This document shows, in pieces, positions 6,946-14,687 of a DNA stretch of 40,612 nucleotides. Below the pieces are notes generated by a model. The model was not told where the DNA came from. It did not search any database and saw only the letters and a list, made by a program, of their open reading frames with translations. The stretch is from contig QIFC01000022.1 in assembly GCA_003228685.1 (NCBI GenBank), positions 1 through 40,612 of the forward strand, in the 5' to 3' direction. Source of the DNA: Chloroflexota bacterium (lineage in GTDB: Bacteria > Chloroflexota > Dehalococcoidia > DSTF01 > RBG-16-68-14). Every line of letters begins with the position of its first letter. Within the stretch, counting starts at the first letter, position 1. Both the position numbers and the translations under genes were made by a program.

Positions 6946-7911
6946 ATGGGTCCGCCGGCTGATCTGGCGGCGCTTCCAAAGGCAGAGCTGCACATCCACC
7001 TGGAGGGCGCGGTCCGGCCCGCGACGCTGGAGGAGTTCAGTTCGCGGGCTGGTCTGACTGTCCCACGTTCCTATGACAGCCTGGAGACGTTCGTGGAGGC
7101 GTTCGGCGTGGCGTGGCCGTCGATGTCGTCGCCTGGCGACTACGGCCGGATGATGCGCGAGTACTGCGAGGACGCGGCTCGCGTGGGGGTCCGTTACGCC
7201 GAGGTGACGATGATGACTATCGGCCGGCCTTTCGACTGCCTAACAACAGCACTCGAGGCAGTCTCAAAGCAGTCCGACGTGGAAGTGCGCATCATCGCCG
7301 ATATCCCGCGGATCCTTCCTATGGAGGTCGCCTGGGCGGTACTCGATAGTGTACAGGGCGTTCCCGAAGTGATAGGCCTCGGCCTAGGTGGTATCGAGGT
7401 AGGCTACCCACCCGAGCTGTTCGAGGACGTGTTCGCCAAGGCTCGCCAGGGCGGCCTGCGGTCGATCCCGCACGCTGGCGAAGATGCGGGGCCGGAGTCG
7501 GTCCGAGGTGCGCTGGACGCCCTCGGCGCCGAGCGGATTCAGCACGGCATCCGAGCCGTTGAAGAGCCTGCGCTGGTGCGCGAGCTGGCTGAGCGCAAGA
7601 TCCACCTCGCGGTCTGCCCAACGTCGAACCTCCGGCTCGGTGTGCTGAATTCGCTGGCCGAGCACCCGCTACGGGAACTATGGGCCGCAGGCGTCCAGAT
7701 TTCGGTCAACACCGACGACCCGGGGTTTTTCGGCTGCGACTTGGTGGGGGAGTACGAGATTGCCGGGCGGTTGCTTGACCTCGATCGCTCAGGATATGCG
7801 CGGCTTGCGAGCAACGCTATCGACGGCTCGTTCGCGCCGGAGGAGTTGAAGCGAATGATTCGTGTCGAGATCGAGACGTGGGAAAAGAGCGCTGGACCCG
7901 CGAGCGGCTAG
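6946..7911 (+). CDS. Adenosine/adenine deaminase-like amidohydrolase
   Basis: A 321-aa amidohydrolase of the adenosine deaminase group. Zinc ligands are in H16-x-H18 (ELHIHLEGAVRP); the catalytic H-A-G-E motif (IPHAGEDAGPE) and the 'SVNTDDPGFFG' aspartate motif are also present. The family hydrolyses the 6-amino group of adenosine, adenine or related purines; the precise substrate cannot be told. Its ATG follows the TAG of the acyl-CoA dehydrogenase gene with no gap, indicating coupling. Its 3' end overlaps the convergent regulator gene by four bases. Confidence 0.9.
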   Translation: MGPPADLAALPKAELHIHLEGAVRPATLEEFSSRAGLTVPRSYDSLETFVEAFGVAWPSMSSPGDYGRMMREYCEDAARVGVRYAEVTMMTIGRPFDCLTTALEAVSKQSDVEVRIIADIPRILPMEVAWAVLDSVQGVPEVIGLGLGGIEVGYPPELFEDVFAKARQGGLRSIPHAGEDAGPESVRGALDALGAERIQHGIRAVEEPALVRELAERKIHLAVCPTSNLRLGVLNSLAEHPLRELWAAGVQISVNTDDPGFFGCDLVGEYEIAGRLLDLDRSGYARLASNAIDGSFAPEELKRMIRVEIETWEKSAGPASG

Positions 7912-8216
7912 CCGGCGCGCTGGACCTTACTGATCTGTTTTCCGATCTCAGTTAGCGCCTCGACGAGCCCTTCGAGCGAGTAGGGCCCGCCCAACGGATG
8001 TTCGAGCAGCGCCCCGTAGTCCACCCAGTACTTGTTCCGGCGGCCCTCTTTCTTTCGCGAGATGATCTCATCTTCTTCCATCGCGCGCAGGATCGAAAGC
8101 GCTGCTCTCTCCGTGATCCCTACGGCCGACGCGATCTCCCGCAGGGTGGAACGTGGGTGCTGAGCGACCTGGATCATTACCAACGCATGGTTTGTCACGA
8201 AGCGCCACTTGGCCAT
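7908..8216 (-). CDS. Winged-helix (MarR-like) transcriptional regulator
   Basis: A compact 102-aa protein that is essentially one winged helix-turn-helix domain: 'STLREIASAVGITERAALSILRAMEEDEII' is the HTH and 'RKKEGRRNKYWV' the basic wing. A short C-terminal helix could dimerise. No ligand or metal site is visible. An AAAGGAG ribosome site precedes the ATG. It diverges from csrA, and an AGTATgATACT palindrome in the shared promoter region is a plausible operator for it. It converges with the deaminase gene (4-bp overlap). Target genes are unknown. Confidence 0.85.
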   Translation of the reverse strand: MAKWRFVTNHALVMIQVAQHPRSTLREIASAVGITERAALSILRAMEEDEIISRKKEGRRNKYWVDYGALLEHPLGGPYSLEGLVEALTEIGKQISKVQRAG

Positions 8217-8240
8217 GTTGCTACTTCTCCTTTTGGGGGC

Positions 8241-8272
8241 TTGACAAGAACTAACCTACGAAGTATGATACT
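8241..8272 (+). promoter_or_regulatory. Near-consensus sigma70 promoter with an overlapping palindrome
   Basis: TTGACA (8241-8246), exactly 17 bp, then TATGAT (8264-8269) on the plus strand, predicting a start near 8276. The -10 is embedded in a perfect palindrome, AGTATgATACT (8262-8272), which also gives TATCAT on the other strand toward the divergent wHTH gene. A repressor bound here could control both directions. Confidence 0.7.
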
Positions 8273-8305
8273 GGCATCAGGAATCCGGTAGCAAGGGGCT
8301 GGTAT

Positions 8306-8396
8306 GAGCAATCCAGCGTTGAGCATCCAGTAACTAGCATCCAGTAACCAACTTCTACCGTATCACCCAGGGATACGTCAAGTCGTTACTGAATGC
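8306..8396 (+). repeat. Tandem 14-bp repeats with a downstream inverted copy in the csrA leader
   Basis: GCATCCAGTAAC occurs at 8323-8334 and 8337-8348 in two abutting 14-bp units; a weaker third unit precedes them at 8306-8320. GTTACTGAATGC at 8385-8396 is the reverse complement of this motif with one mismatch. Either repeat could pair with the inverted copy in RNA, giving mutually exclusive stems around a small hairpin, CGTATC/GATACG (8359-8364, 8372-8377). Confidence 0.6.
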
Positions 8397-8401
8397 AAAA
8401 C

Positions 8402-8487
8402 TGGAATCGGGTTTCGGGCCGGAGCGGGCCAATCACGTGTGGTGGTGAGGGCAAGGGTGGTGCGATTGGATCGCTCCGGCCATTCCA
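8402..8487 (+). ncRNA. Large structured RNA element in the csrA 5' leader
   Basis: Three nested helices can be read: TGGAAT (8402-8407) with ATTCCA (8482-8487); GGCCGGAGCG (8417-8426) with CGCTCCGGCC (8472-8481), a perfect 10 bp; and CCAATC (8429-8434) with GATTGG (8464-8469). A symmetric 2x2 internal loop separates the last two, and a 9-nt bulge lies on the 5' side of the outer helix. The 29-nt apical loop is very G-rich. The element lies in the predicted leader of about 245 nt (start near 8276) that ends at the csrA start. It may be a cis-regulatory RNA or CsrA-binding site. No known riboswitch class is recognised. Confidence 0.5.
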
Positions 8488-8520
8488 TCGGGGGACGAGG
8501 GCTAGGGAGGAGGCAGGGAT

Positions 8521-8751
8521 GTGTTAGTCCTCGATCGGAAAGTGCACGAGGGCTTCTGGATTGAAGGCCGAATATTCGTGAAAGTCCTCAGTATTGGTAG
8601 GCGGCGAATCAAGCTCGGCATTGAGGCGCCGAGAGAACTCACGATTGTCCGCGAGGAGCTTGCCGAGCAGTCGGACGGCTCGCCGAACGGACGAGACGTA
8701 GCTGCTCCAGGCGAGCAGGATAAAGAGACCTTCCGGCCTGTGCGTCGATGA
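8521..8751 (+). CDS. csrA: Carbon storage regulator CsrA
   Basis: A 76-aa CsrA/RsmA-family RNA-binding protein. The core reads MLVLDRKVHEGFWI, then FVKVLSIGRRRIKLGIEAP, then ELTIVREEL, matching the five-strand CsrA fold with the LGIEAP turn. A charged tail of about 25 residues follows. CsrA dimers bind GGA motifs in mRNA leaders and alter translation or stability. The start is GTG: the overlapping ATG one base pair earlier runs straight into a stop. The ribosome site GGGAGGAGG contains several GGA motifs, so autoregulation is plausible. It is separated from convergent ruvB by a long hairpin. Confidence 0.9.
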   Translation: MLVLDRKVHEGFWIEGRIFVKVLSIGRRRIKLGIEAPRELTIVREELAEQSDGSPNGRDVAAPGEQDKETFRPVRR

Positions 8752-8794
8752 AACTTTAAGGCGGGGACGTTGACGCTGACCGGTCGGCCTAAGA

Positions 8795-8833
8795 GGGCGG
8801 CTCTCCCACTGGAATACACCGGGAGAGCCGCCC
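8795..8833. terminator. Bidirectional hairpin between csrA and ruvB
   Basis: A perfect 13-bp stem, GGGCGGCTCTCCC (8795-8807) with GGGAGAGCCGCCC (8821-8833), and a 13-nt loop, placed between convergent genes. There is no T-tract directly after it, so it may end transcripts inefficiently or protect 3' ends. Confidence 0.6.
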
Positions 8834-8850
8834 GGCCACGTCTGGGGCCG

Positions 8851-9885
8851 TTATTCAAATAAGGTGGCTTGGTCGGCGGGCGCTCTCGCATGCGGTTTCA
8901 CGCCCAGATGCTCGTACGCGGCCTTCGTTACGACCCGGCCGCGCGGCGTTCGCTGGAGAAAGCCCAACTGCAGGAGATATGGCTCGTACACGTCCATGAT
9001 GGTGTCGGCCTCCTCGGAGATGGCGGCGGCGATCGTATCCAGCCCCACGGGGCCGCCGTTGAACTTGTCGATGATCGTTGTCAACACGCGGTGGTCCACG
9101 TCGTCGAGGCCAAGTTCGTCGATCTCCAGTCGTGAGAGGGCTTCGTGCGCCACCTCGACCGTGATCCTGCCGTCCGCCATCACTTGCGCATAGTCCCGCA
9201 CGCGTTTCAATAGCCGGTTCGCGACGCGGGGCGTGCCGCGCGAGCGCTGAGCGATCTCCTGCGTCCCTTCTTCGTCTAGCTCGACCTCCAGGATGCGTGC
9301 TGAGCGCGCGACGATTTTCGCGACTGCTTCCACGTTGTAAAAGTCCAGCCGGAACACCGAGCCGAACCGGTCGCGCAGCGGCGGGCTCATCATCGCGTAG
9401 CGCGTCGTTGCGCCGATCAGCGTGAACCTAGGTAGTGCCAGGCGCATGCTGCGCGCGCCAGGGCCCTTGCCGAGGACCAAGTCGAGCGCCCAGTCCTCCA
9501 TGGCCGGGTACAGGATCTCTTCGACGGCGCGCGCCAGCCGGTGTACCTCGTCGATAAACAGCACGTCGTCCTGCTGTAGGTTCGTCAGGATTGCGGCGAG
9601 GTCGCCGGGCCGTTCGATCGCCGGGCCGGACGTTGTGCGCACGCTGACCCCCATCTCGGACGCGATGATGTTGGCGAGCGTTGTCTTCCCCAGGCCCGGC
9701 GGGCCGTAGAGGAGCACATGGTCGAGGGGGTCGCCGCGTTGCTTGGCCGCTTCGATTCCAATGCGGAGGTTATCTTTGACTTTGTCCTGCCCGATGTATT
9801 CGTCGAGGTGACGCGGCCGCAGCGACGTCTCAAACGGTTCGTCTTCGTTGCTAGGCGCGCCGGCGATGATGCGATCCGCGGTCAC
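8851..9885 (-). CDS. ruvB: Holliday junction branch-migration helicase RuvB
   Basis: A 344-aa AAA+ ATPase, full length for RuvB. Walker A is GPPGLGKT (residues 61-68), Walker B is VLFIDEVHR, sensor 1 is in [20 protein letters not shown], and the C-terminal winged helix contains '[12 protein letters not shown]'. RuvB hexamers, with RuvA, drive Holliday junction branch migration in recombination and repair. The start is GTG with GGAGGG upstream and an extended -10 about 20 bp away. ruvA and ruvC are not in the window. No LexA box is seen in front of it. Confidence 0.97.
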   Translation of the reverse strand: MTADRIIAGAPSNEDEPFETSLRPRHLDEYIGQDKVKDNLRIGIEAAKQRGDPLDHVLLYGPPGLGKTTLANIIASEMGVSVRTTSGPAIERPGDLAAILTNLQQDDVLFIDEVHRLARAVEEILYPAMEDWALDLVLGKGPGARSMRLALPRFTLIGATTRYAMMSPPLRDRFGSVFRLDFYNVEAVAKIVARSARILEVELDEEGTQEIAQRSRGTPRVANRLLKRVRDYAQVMADGRITVEVAHEALSRLEIDELGLDDVDHRVLTTIIDKFNGGPVGLDTIAAAISEEADTIMDVYEPYLLQLGFLQRTPRGRVVTKAAYEHLGVKPHARAPADQATLFE

Positions 9886-9905
9886 GGGTCCCTCCGATGT
9901 TGCTC

Positions 9906-9914
9906 ATTGTACCA
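9906..9914 (-). promoter_or_regulatory. Extended -10 promoter for ruvB
   Basis: On the minus strand TGGTACAAT (TG-n-TACAAT) lies about 20 bp before the ruvB GTG. It occupies the region an upstream ATG start of the divergent PAP2 gene would use, so it argues for the later PAP2 start. Confidence 0.5.
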
Positions 9915-9947
9915 GCATCGTCCCGCGCGGGTTACTACAATGCGGGT

Positions 9948-10574
9948 GTGAGCCGGCGAATCGCTCTGATATGCTCATGGCTCGCGCTCCTAGGGTGCGC
10001 GACCGTACTCTCCGTGCTCGCCGCGCAGCACGATACGTTGCCGGGCGACGTGCGCATCATGTCTTGGGCGCAGGGCCGAGCGTTTCCCGGCGAGACGCTC
10101 TCGGACATCATTCGCGCGTTCACCACAACCGAAGTGGTCCTGGCCACCGGAGCGGTCACTGCGGTGCTCCTCTGGGCGACGGGTCGCCGCTGGGAGGCGG
10201 GCCTGCTCGCGCTCGGACTGGTACTCTTGCCGCTCCTCCAGGGCGGACTGAAGGAACTGGTCGACCGTCCGCGGCCTGCAGAGCCTCTCGTCGGGTTGCG
10301 CGCGGGTTTCTCGAGCGAGAGCTACCCTGCCGGCCACGTCATGAGCCCGGCCTATCTTTACGGCTTCCTGTTCTATCTTGCCGTCACGAGAACGCTGCCA
10401 CGGGTATTGAACTATGTGGTGGGCGTCGGGGCTGGGCTCGTCATCGTCTTCGCCGGTCCGCCCAACGTCTGGCTCGGCGTGCACTGGCCCAGCGATGTCC
10501 TGGGCGGCTGGGCCTGGGGCCTTGCCCTGGCGGGGCTCATGGTCATCGTGTTGGCGGGCGTCCGCTCCCGTTAG
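9948..10574 (+). CDS. PAP2-family membrane phosphatase
   Basis: A multi-span membrane protein with the three PAP2 phosphatase motifs: KELVDRPRP, SYPAGHV (PSGH-type) and HWPSDVLGG. Five or six hydrophobic spans can be seen, starting with RIALICSWLALLGC. Such enzymes dephosphorylate lipid phosphates, for example undecaprenyl pyrophosphate or phosphatidic acid, with the active site on the outer face. I choose GTG 9948 (208 aa); the ATG at 9897 lies 12 bp from the divergent ruvB start and would swallow its promoter. The 3' end overlaps the convergent phage-type gene by 4 bp. Confidence 0.85.
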   Translation: MSRRIALICSWLALLGCATVLSVLAAQHDTLPGDVRIMSWAQGRAFPGETLSDIIRAFTTTEVVLATGAVTAVLLWATGRRWEAGLLALGLVLLPLLQGGLKELVDRPRPAEPLVGLRAGFSSESYPAGHVMSPAYLYGFLFYLAVTRTLPRVLNYVVGVGAGLVIVFAGPPNVWLGVHWPSDVLGGWAWGLALAGLMVIVLAGVRSR

Positions 10575-10783
10575 GTGTAGACCGCGATCACCACGGCGTC
10601 CTGGGGGTTCGTGTCGTCGAAGAGGAGGATCGCGCAATTCCGGCCCGCCACCATCTCCCCGGATGCGATGTTCCGCGCGACCGGCACGTCTGAGAGCCAC
10701 ACGCTCAGACTTCCTGCGACCTGAACCGTTGCTGTGTAGGCGCCGCTGTTGAACGATTTCACTACCCCTCGTCGAACGTCCAT
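10571..10783 (-). CDS. Small phage-tail-associated protein (70 aa), putative
   Basis: A short protein made mostly of beta-strand-like stretches: 'RRGVVKSFNSGAYTATVQVAGS', 'VPVARNI' and 'AILLFDD' ending in VVIAVYT. The pattern suggests a small OB-like beta barrel, as found in phage baseplate or tail accessory proteins, but I recognise no named family. It is the last gene of the minus-strand tail group, 10 bp after the large tail protein, with a ribosome site and ATG in place. Function unknown; phage association is inferred from position. Confidence 0.6.
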   Translation of the reverse strand: MDVRRGVVKSFNSGAYTATVQVAGSLSVWLSDVPVARNIASGEMVAGRNCAILLFDDTNPQDAVVIAVYT

Positions 10784-10793
10784 CTCGTTCCCC

Positions 10794-12782
10794 TTACACG
10801 TTGCCCAGTAGCAGCCGCTGTTCGTAGAGTGGCGACCGCCGCGCCCGGCTGCGCCTCAGGTAACGTAGCTCGACTCCGATGACGCGGTAGTCCACGTCCG
10901 AGAGGCCGGCGAGGCCGTCTGTAATGGAGACGACGTCGTACAGCTCTTGGCCGCAGTTCACCGGCGTGACGACCTCGCCCAGCGCGACAGCGAGCGTCTC
11001 ATGGCGGAGCGCAATGTCTGCGCGTTTCTCGACCTTCGCCTGCGTCGTCAGGTTGAGGTCGAAGACCTGGCGCACATGGTCGAACTGGTCGACGATCTCA
11101 GCCCAGTCGAACTCCTGAGCAAACGCGTCGTCGCCGAAGATCTGCACGCGGTTCGCCGCCAGCCCCTCCGACGCGTAGCGCGCGTGGGAGATCCGATGTT
11201 CGGTTCCGTAGTCGTAGCCGGATTGGTCGTCCGATTCCGTTTCGGAGAGGAAGGCGACCGAATCGGACATTCTGATCGTATCCGGCAGCATCTCGAGCAG
11301 GCGTTGTACGGCGCGGAGTCCGCTCTCGCCTGGGTGGATCGTGAAGTCCGGCTTGTGGTTTGTCGCGGTCGTGCTGATGCCGATGTTCAGCAACTCGACA
11401 CCGGCTCGCCCGACGACGAAGCTGAGGATCTGAGCGACCGACTTGTCGCCCGCCTCCCATGTGTGCTGCCTGCGCGCCCGCCAGCGCTCGATGAGCGACC
11501 AAGCGTCGCTGGCGTGGAGGATCAACGTCGCCTCGCCTCCCGACGATGTATGCTCCCAGCGGTCCAGCCAGTACTTCAGGCCCGGCGACGAGACCTCCTC
11601 TCCCTCAGCGGTGAGCAGTCCAGGCTTCACCTCAAGCTGCGCGCCGCGCCGGATCACGCTGAAGAGGCCGCCTGGCAGGTCGTTGTAGCGCCCATCATCG
11701 TTGCGCAGGGTGATCTTCACGCCGCCAGAAGTCCGGCGCGTCTCGAGCGACAGCTCCATTACGTCGTCACTCACGTCCAAATCGGCCTCATCAAGTGGGG
11801 CCCGCCAGACACCGTCGGGCGTTGAGAGCCAGGCATAGGAGGCATCGCCCACGATGGCTGTTCCGTACGAGCTAGCCAGATCGACAGGAACGGGTTCGCG
11901 CCAGCCGTTCGCCTCGAACGTCTGGCCGTTGGGAAACCACGTCTGGTGTGGCCGCGAGTACGACACCGTGCCGGCGTACGCCTCGATGAAGAAGAGGCGC
12001 GCCGTGTCGACGTACGAGAGGAATGGCGCGGAGAAGCTCACGTCAGAACCGTCGTCGGCTTCCGCCACCTCTATCAGTCCTGACCAGGTGTCCGCGGCCC
12101 TGGACACGCCATCGCCGTAGATCACCGTCCACAGGCGTGGATTGTCGTTCGTGTCCGCGCCCGCGATCGCGACGTGGAAGTCGCCGACGAGTGCCACGGC
12201 TACGCCATCGATGCTGTTCGCCGAGTGCGGCCAGGCCGCCGGCGTGCCCCAGCTCCCCGCGGCGCGCCGCGCACCGTAGACAGTTGTCGCGTTCGCGTAG
12301 AACAGCAACGCGTCGCCGTTGCTCTTGAGCGCCACAGCCAACCAAACGACGTTCGCCAGACTGGCCGCCGTCACGGCGCTGCCAAACGTCGCGCCGCCGT
12401 CGCTGCTGTCTTCGACCTTGATGTCGCTCCCGTTCGAGGCGACGTACGCGCGGAGCACGTTGTGCCCGTTGGCGGTGAGCGCCACGCCTGCGTCCGCTGC
12501 GGCACCAATGTTTGTCCATGAGCTAAAGCCGCTCTGGTCATCCGGCGAGGTCGTGCGCTGGTAGTAGAGCGTCGGCCCGGCGGGGTCGACGCGCAGCCGC
12601 AGGAGCGAGCCGTCCAGCGGCATCGTGACCGCGTGGTAGGCGTCGGTCTCGCTGCCGTCGTACAGCCGCTCCCACCGGAGCCGGAGGACATCCGCAATCT
12701 CGTCGGACAGCGTGACCTTGACGAAAGGAACGGCGCTCGGGTCCTTCTGAGCCGCAAGTAGCGTGGAGCTGAGCGTTCGCAT
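10794..12782 (-). CDS. Phage tail/baseplate-type protein with an inserted beta-propeller
   Basis: A 662-aa protein; the start at 12782 (MRTLSSTLLAAQKDP) lies 5 bp after the upstream gene's stop, and the longer frame is spurious. The N-terminal 60 residues and the region from about 345 to the end look like a phage tail hub or late-control-D-like protein ('VMELSLETRR...VKITLRNDDGRYND', 'LKYWLDRWEH', 'YDVVSITDGLAGL'). Between them, about residues 70-330, lies a repeat region with a clear Asp-box, SSDGGATFG, and repeated 'WLAVALKSNGDALLFY'-like blades, typical of sialidase-type propellers. The propeller may bind a surface glycan or polymer. No signal peptide. The assignment is inferred from pattern and context. 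Confidence 0.65.
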   Translation of the reverse strand: MRTLSSTLLAAQKDPSAVPFVKVTLSDEIADVLRLRWERLYDGSETDAYHAVTMPLDGSLLRLRVDPAGPTLYYQRTTSPDDQSGFSSWTNIGAAADAGVALTANGHNVLRAYVASNGSDIKVEDSSDGGATFGSAVTAASLANVVWLAVALKSNGDALLFYANATTVYGARRAAGSWGTPAAWPHSANSIDGVAVALVGDFHVAIAGADTNDNPRLWTVIYGDGVSRAADTWSGLIEVAEADDGSDVSFSAPFLSYVDTARLFFIEAYAGTVSYSRPHQTWFPNGQTFEANGWREPVPVDLASSYGTAIVGDASYAWLSTPDGVWRAPLDEADLDVSDDVMELSLETRRTSGGVKITLRNDDGRYNDLPGGLFSVIRRGAQLEVKPGLLTAEGEEVSSPGLKYWLDRWEHTSSGGEATLILHASDAWSLIERWRARRQHTWEAGDKSVAQILSFVVGRAGVELLNIGISTTATNHKPDFTIHPGESGLRAVQRLLEMLPDTIRMSDSVAFLSETESDDQSGYDYGTEHRISHARYASEGLAANRVQIFGDDAFAQEFDWAEIVDQFDHVRQVFDLNLTTQAKVEKRADIALRHETLAVALGEVVTPVNCGQELYDVVSITDGLAGLSDVDYRVIGVELRYLRRSRARRSPLYEQRLLLGNV

Positions 12783-12787
12783 CGAGA

Positions 12788-13429
12788 TTAGACGGGGCCT
12801 GGGTCGGTTGATTGCGACGTGAGCCGCGCGTCGGCGGACCGGTAGAGCCTGGACGTTCGTGCGCGGTTCGCCTCCGGCAGGCGGCTGAGCTGTTCGCGGA
12901 ACGACGCCAACCTCACGTTCGCGAACTCCATGTAGCGGCCCCACACATCGTCGCCGCCCACGTTCAGCCGGTTCGACGAAAACGACGCCCACTCAAGGGC
13001 GGCGTAGCCGCCCGCGCCGCCCGCGATGATGTCATCGTGGCTGTCCGCGAAGCTCACGGCGCCGTTGATCGTGTGGACGGCGTGCCAGTAGATGGCTACG
13101 TCAGGCGTGTCGCTGGGCGCTCCGGCGAGGTCCAGCGTGAGCGTGTCTCCCCAGAGCGAGAAGGGGACGTACGCGGGCGGGTACTCGCCGGTGGGGTACG
13201 CCGCGGCGACGATGCGGATCGGCGAGCTGAGGCTGGACACGTCCACGTCGCGGGAGTTCGCCTCCGTCTGCAGCGTCGATTTCTTTTCCAGCGGGTTCGC
13301 GTGCGAGTATTCGAGGACGGCGCGCTCGATGTGGCGGTCCAACGTATCGTCGGACCAGCGCTCGTTGGTCGCGTCCTCGTCCTGCAGGTCGATGCGCATG
13401 GCCGCTCTGATCGTCGCGAGGCTGCTCAT
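12788..13429 (-). CDS. Phage head-tail adaptor-like protein
   Basis: A 213-aa soluble protein. The N-terminal helical part 'IRAAMRIDLQDEDATNERWSDDTLDRHIERAVLEYS' has the look of phage head-tail connector or adaptor proteins, which begin with a short helical bundle. The rest is mixed beta structure. The ATG at 13429 has a very strong AAGGAGGAGGAG site; the longer frame upstream is rejected. It overlaps the preceding gene by four bases (ATGA) and is followed by the tail gene. I am fairly confident of the gene and moderately confident of the phage role. Confidence 0.7.
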   Translation of the reverse strand: MSSLATIRAAMRIDLQDEDATNERWSDDTLDRHIERAVLEYSHANPLEKKSTLQTEANSRDVDVSSLSSPIRIVAAAYPTGEYPPAYVPFSLWGDTLTLDLAGAPSDTPDVAIYWHAVHTINGAVSFADSHDDIIAGGAGGYAALEWASFSSNRLNVGGDDVWGRYMEFANVRLASFREQLSRLPEANRARTSRLYRSADARLTSQSTDPGPV

Positions 13430-14136
13430 GTTCTCCTCCTCCTTGGTGGCTGCGGTCGCGCTGGCGACACTTCGCCCGTCGCGCTTGCGGGTGGGTGCGG
13501 GCGTCGCGACTGGCCGGCCGGTACCCGCGTTGGCGTGGTGCGCCGGCCTGGGTCGGGCGGCACGTATTCCACCACCAGCCGCCAGCTCTCCGGGCGCCCT
13601 TTGGCGAACCACGTTGCTCCGGTGTCCACGTCCGGGGCTTCGTCGGAGAGCCGCGTGATCAGCGAGACGATGCCGCCCCAGCTCTTGATCGCGTCCTCAA
13701 CGAACGGCAAGAGCCCGCCGATCTCATGTTCTCCGGTCGCCGTTGGCTCGTCGTAGGTCAGCACTGCCGGTGGCCCGGTGTCGTCGAAATCACCGCCTGC
13801 CTTCGTCCAGTCTGCGCCGGACTTGTAGCGGAGCCATGTCACTTGGCTCTCGACCCATTCACCGGCTCTCGTGCAGCGCGATAGCTTCGCTTCTGGTCCG
13901 TTGCCGCTACCCGCACTGGTGATCTCGCGGACGAGCTTCGCCGCGATGATCGTCGCCTCCGCAAGCTCGGAGACGTCGAAGTCGACGATCGTCCGCTCCC
14001 AGGTCGACTTCGATCCGCCTGCGTAGAGGACAACGTGGCGCAGCGTCGGCGCGCTTCCGTAATTTGCCTCGTGCGCGAATTCAGGGGCGCCCTGCATCCT
14101 GGAGTCGCGAACGGGCAAGAACGTCAGCTCAGCCAT
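13426..14136 (-). CDS. DNRLRE-like beta-sandwich protein in the phage-type cluster
   Basis: A 236-aa protein. Residues 1-190 resemble DNRLRE domains: 'GSAPTLRHVVLYAGGSKSTWERTIVDFDVSEL' followed by 'IIAAKLVREI', then 'WVESQVTWL', and 'DVDTGATWFAKGRPESWRLVVEYVPP'. Such domains are found in extracellular or virion surface proteins. The last 40 residues are rich in Pro and Arg and end in PPRRRRT. The start at 14136 overlaps the preceding gene by 8 bp; its own stop overlaps the adaptor-like gene by four. No signal peptide, consistent with a virion-type component rather than a secreted protein. Confidence 0.7.
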   Translation of the reverse strand: MAELTFLPVRDSRMQGAPEFAHEANYGSAPTLRHVVLYAGGSKSTWERTIVDFDVSELAEATIIAAKLVREITSAGSGNGPEAKLSRCTRAGEWVESQVTWLRYKSGADWTKAGGDFDDTGPPAVLTYDEPTATGEHEIGGLLPFVEDAIKSWGGIVSLITRLSDEAPDVDTGATWFAKGRPESWRLVVEYVPPDPGRRTTPTRVPAGQSRRPHPPASATGEVSPARPQPPRRRRT

Positions 14137-14563
14137 CAAGCGCCCTCCGCAGCTGGACGAGCGCATCCCGCAGGCCGACGCGGATGTCCCAGCTCACCGC
14201 CACTCCGCTGCCGGGGTCCCAGGCCGCCGGTTGAAGTTCTACGTTGAAGTCGCGCTGGATCAGCGATAACAGTCTGGCATCATGCACGGTGAAGGAGGCG
14301 TGCTCGAACCCGCGGTCGATGGCGTTCTGAGCGCAGGCCTTGATGAGCTGGTAGAAGAGACGCCGGTCATCGCGAGGCAGCTTGACCTCGCCTAGGTACG
14401 GCTCGCCGCCAGGGCCCGGCTCGATCCAGAGGGCGATGCCAGCCGCCGCTCCCGCCTCCGCCGTGACGATCCGGTGCGACGTCTGGTCGACGGCGCGGGC
14501 GTCGCCTAGCTCTTCGATGGCGGCAGTGCGATCGCTTGCCTTGTAGGGTCTTGTGGCGGGCAT
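14129..14563 (-). CDS. Unknown protein heading the phage-type tail cluster, weakly GNAT-like
   Basis: A 144-aa protein starting MPATRPYKASDRTAAIEEL, which resembles the first strand and helix of GNAT acetyltransferases; 'GIALWIEP' and 'GEVKLPRDDRRLFYQLIKACAQNAIDRGFEHASFTVHD' could be the motif A strand and helix, but the R/Q-x-x-G-x-G/A pyrophosphate loop is missing. It is therefore either a degenerate GNAT fold or something else. It is the first gene of a unit of five overlapping or closely spaced genes (14563 to 10571), which suggests a role in the same particle or its modification. Confidence 0.6.
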   Translation of the reverse strand: MPATRPYKASDRTAAIEELGDARAVDQTSHRIVTAEAGAAAGIALWIEPGPGGEPYLGEVKLPRDDRRLFYQLIKACAQNAIDRGFEHASFTVHDARLLSLIQRDFNVELQPAAWDPGSGVAVSWDIRVGLRDALVQLRRALDG

Positions 14564-14635
14564 GAGAATGCCAGCCTAGTTGGGAGAGCGCGAAGCGCCA
14601 AGACAGGAATGACACTCGCCAACCTCGCCTGGAGG

Positions 14636-14644
14636 TGCTATCCT
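14636..14644 (+). promoter_or_regulatory. Extended -10 promoter (TGCTATCCT), dockerin gene 1
   Basis: TG-n-TATCCT lies about 43 bp before the GTG start. The block from CACTCGCCAACCT (14613) to the start is nearly repeated before the next gene (from 16729), so promoter and signal-peptide region were duplicated together. Confidence 0.5.
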
Positions 14645-14687
14645 TGCGCCACCATCAACGGGGGGCAAGTGGATGGAGGTGGCGGAA

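Noticed and set aside
8306-8348. CRISPR-like tandem repeats
   Set aside because: Units are 14 bp and abut without spacers; no cas genes are present.
9848-10693. Alternative plus-strand frame across the PAP2 gene
   Set aside because: Rich in Arg/Pro/Gly without motifs; the other frame has all three PAP2 motifs and membrane spans.
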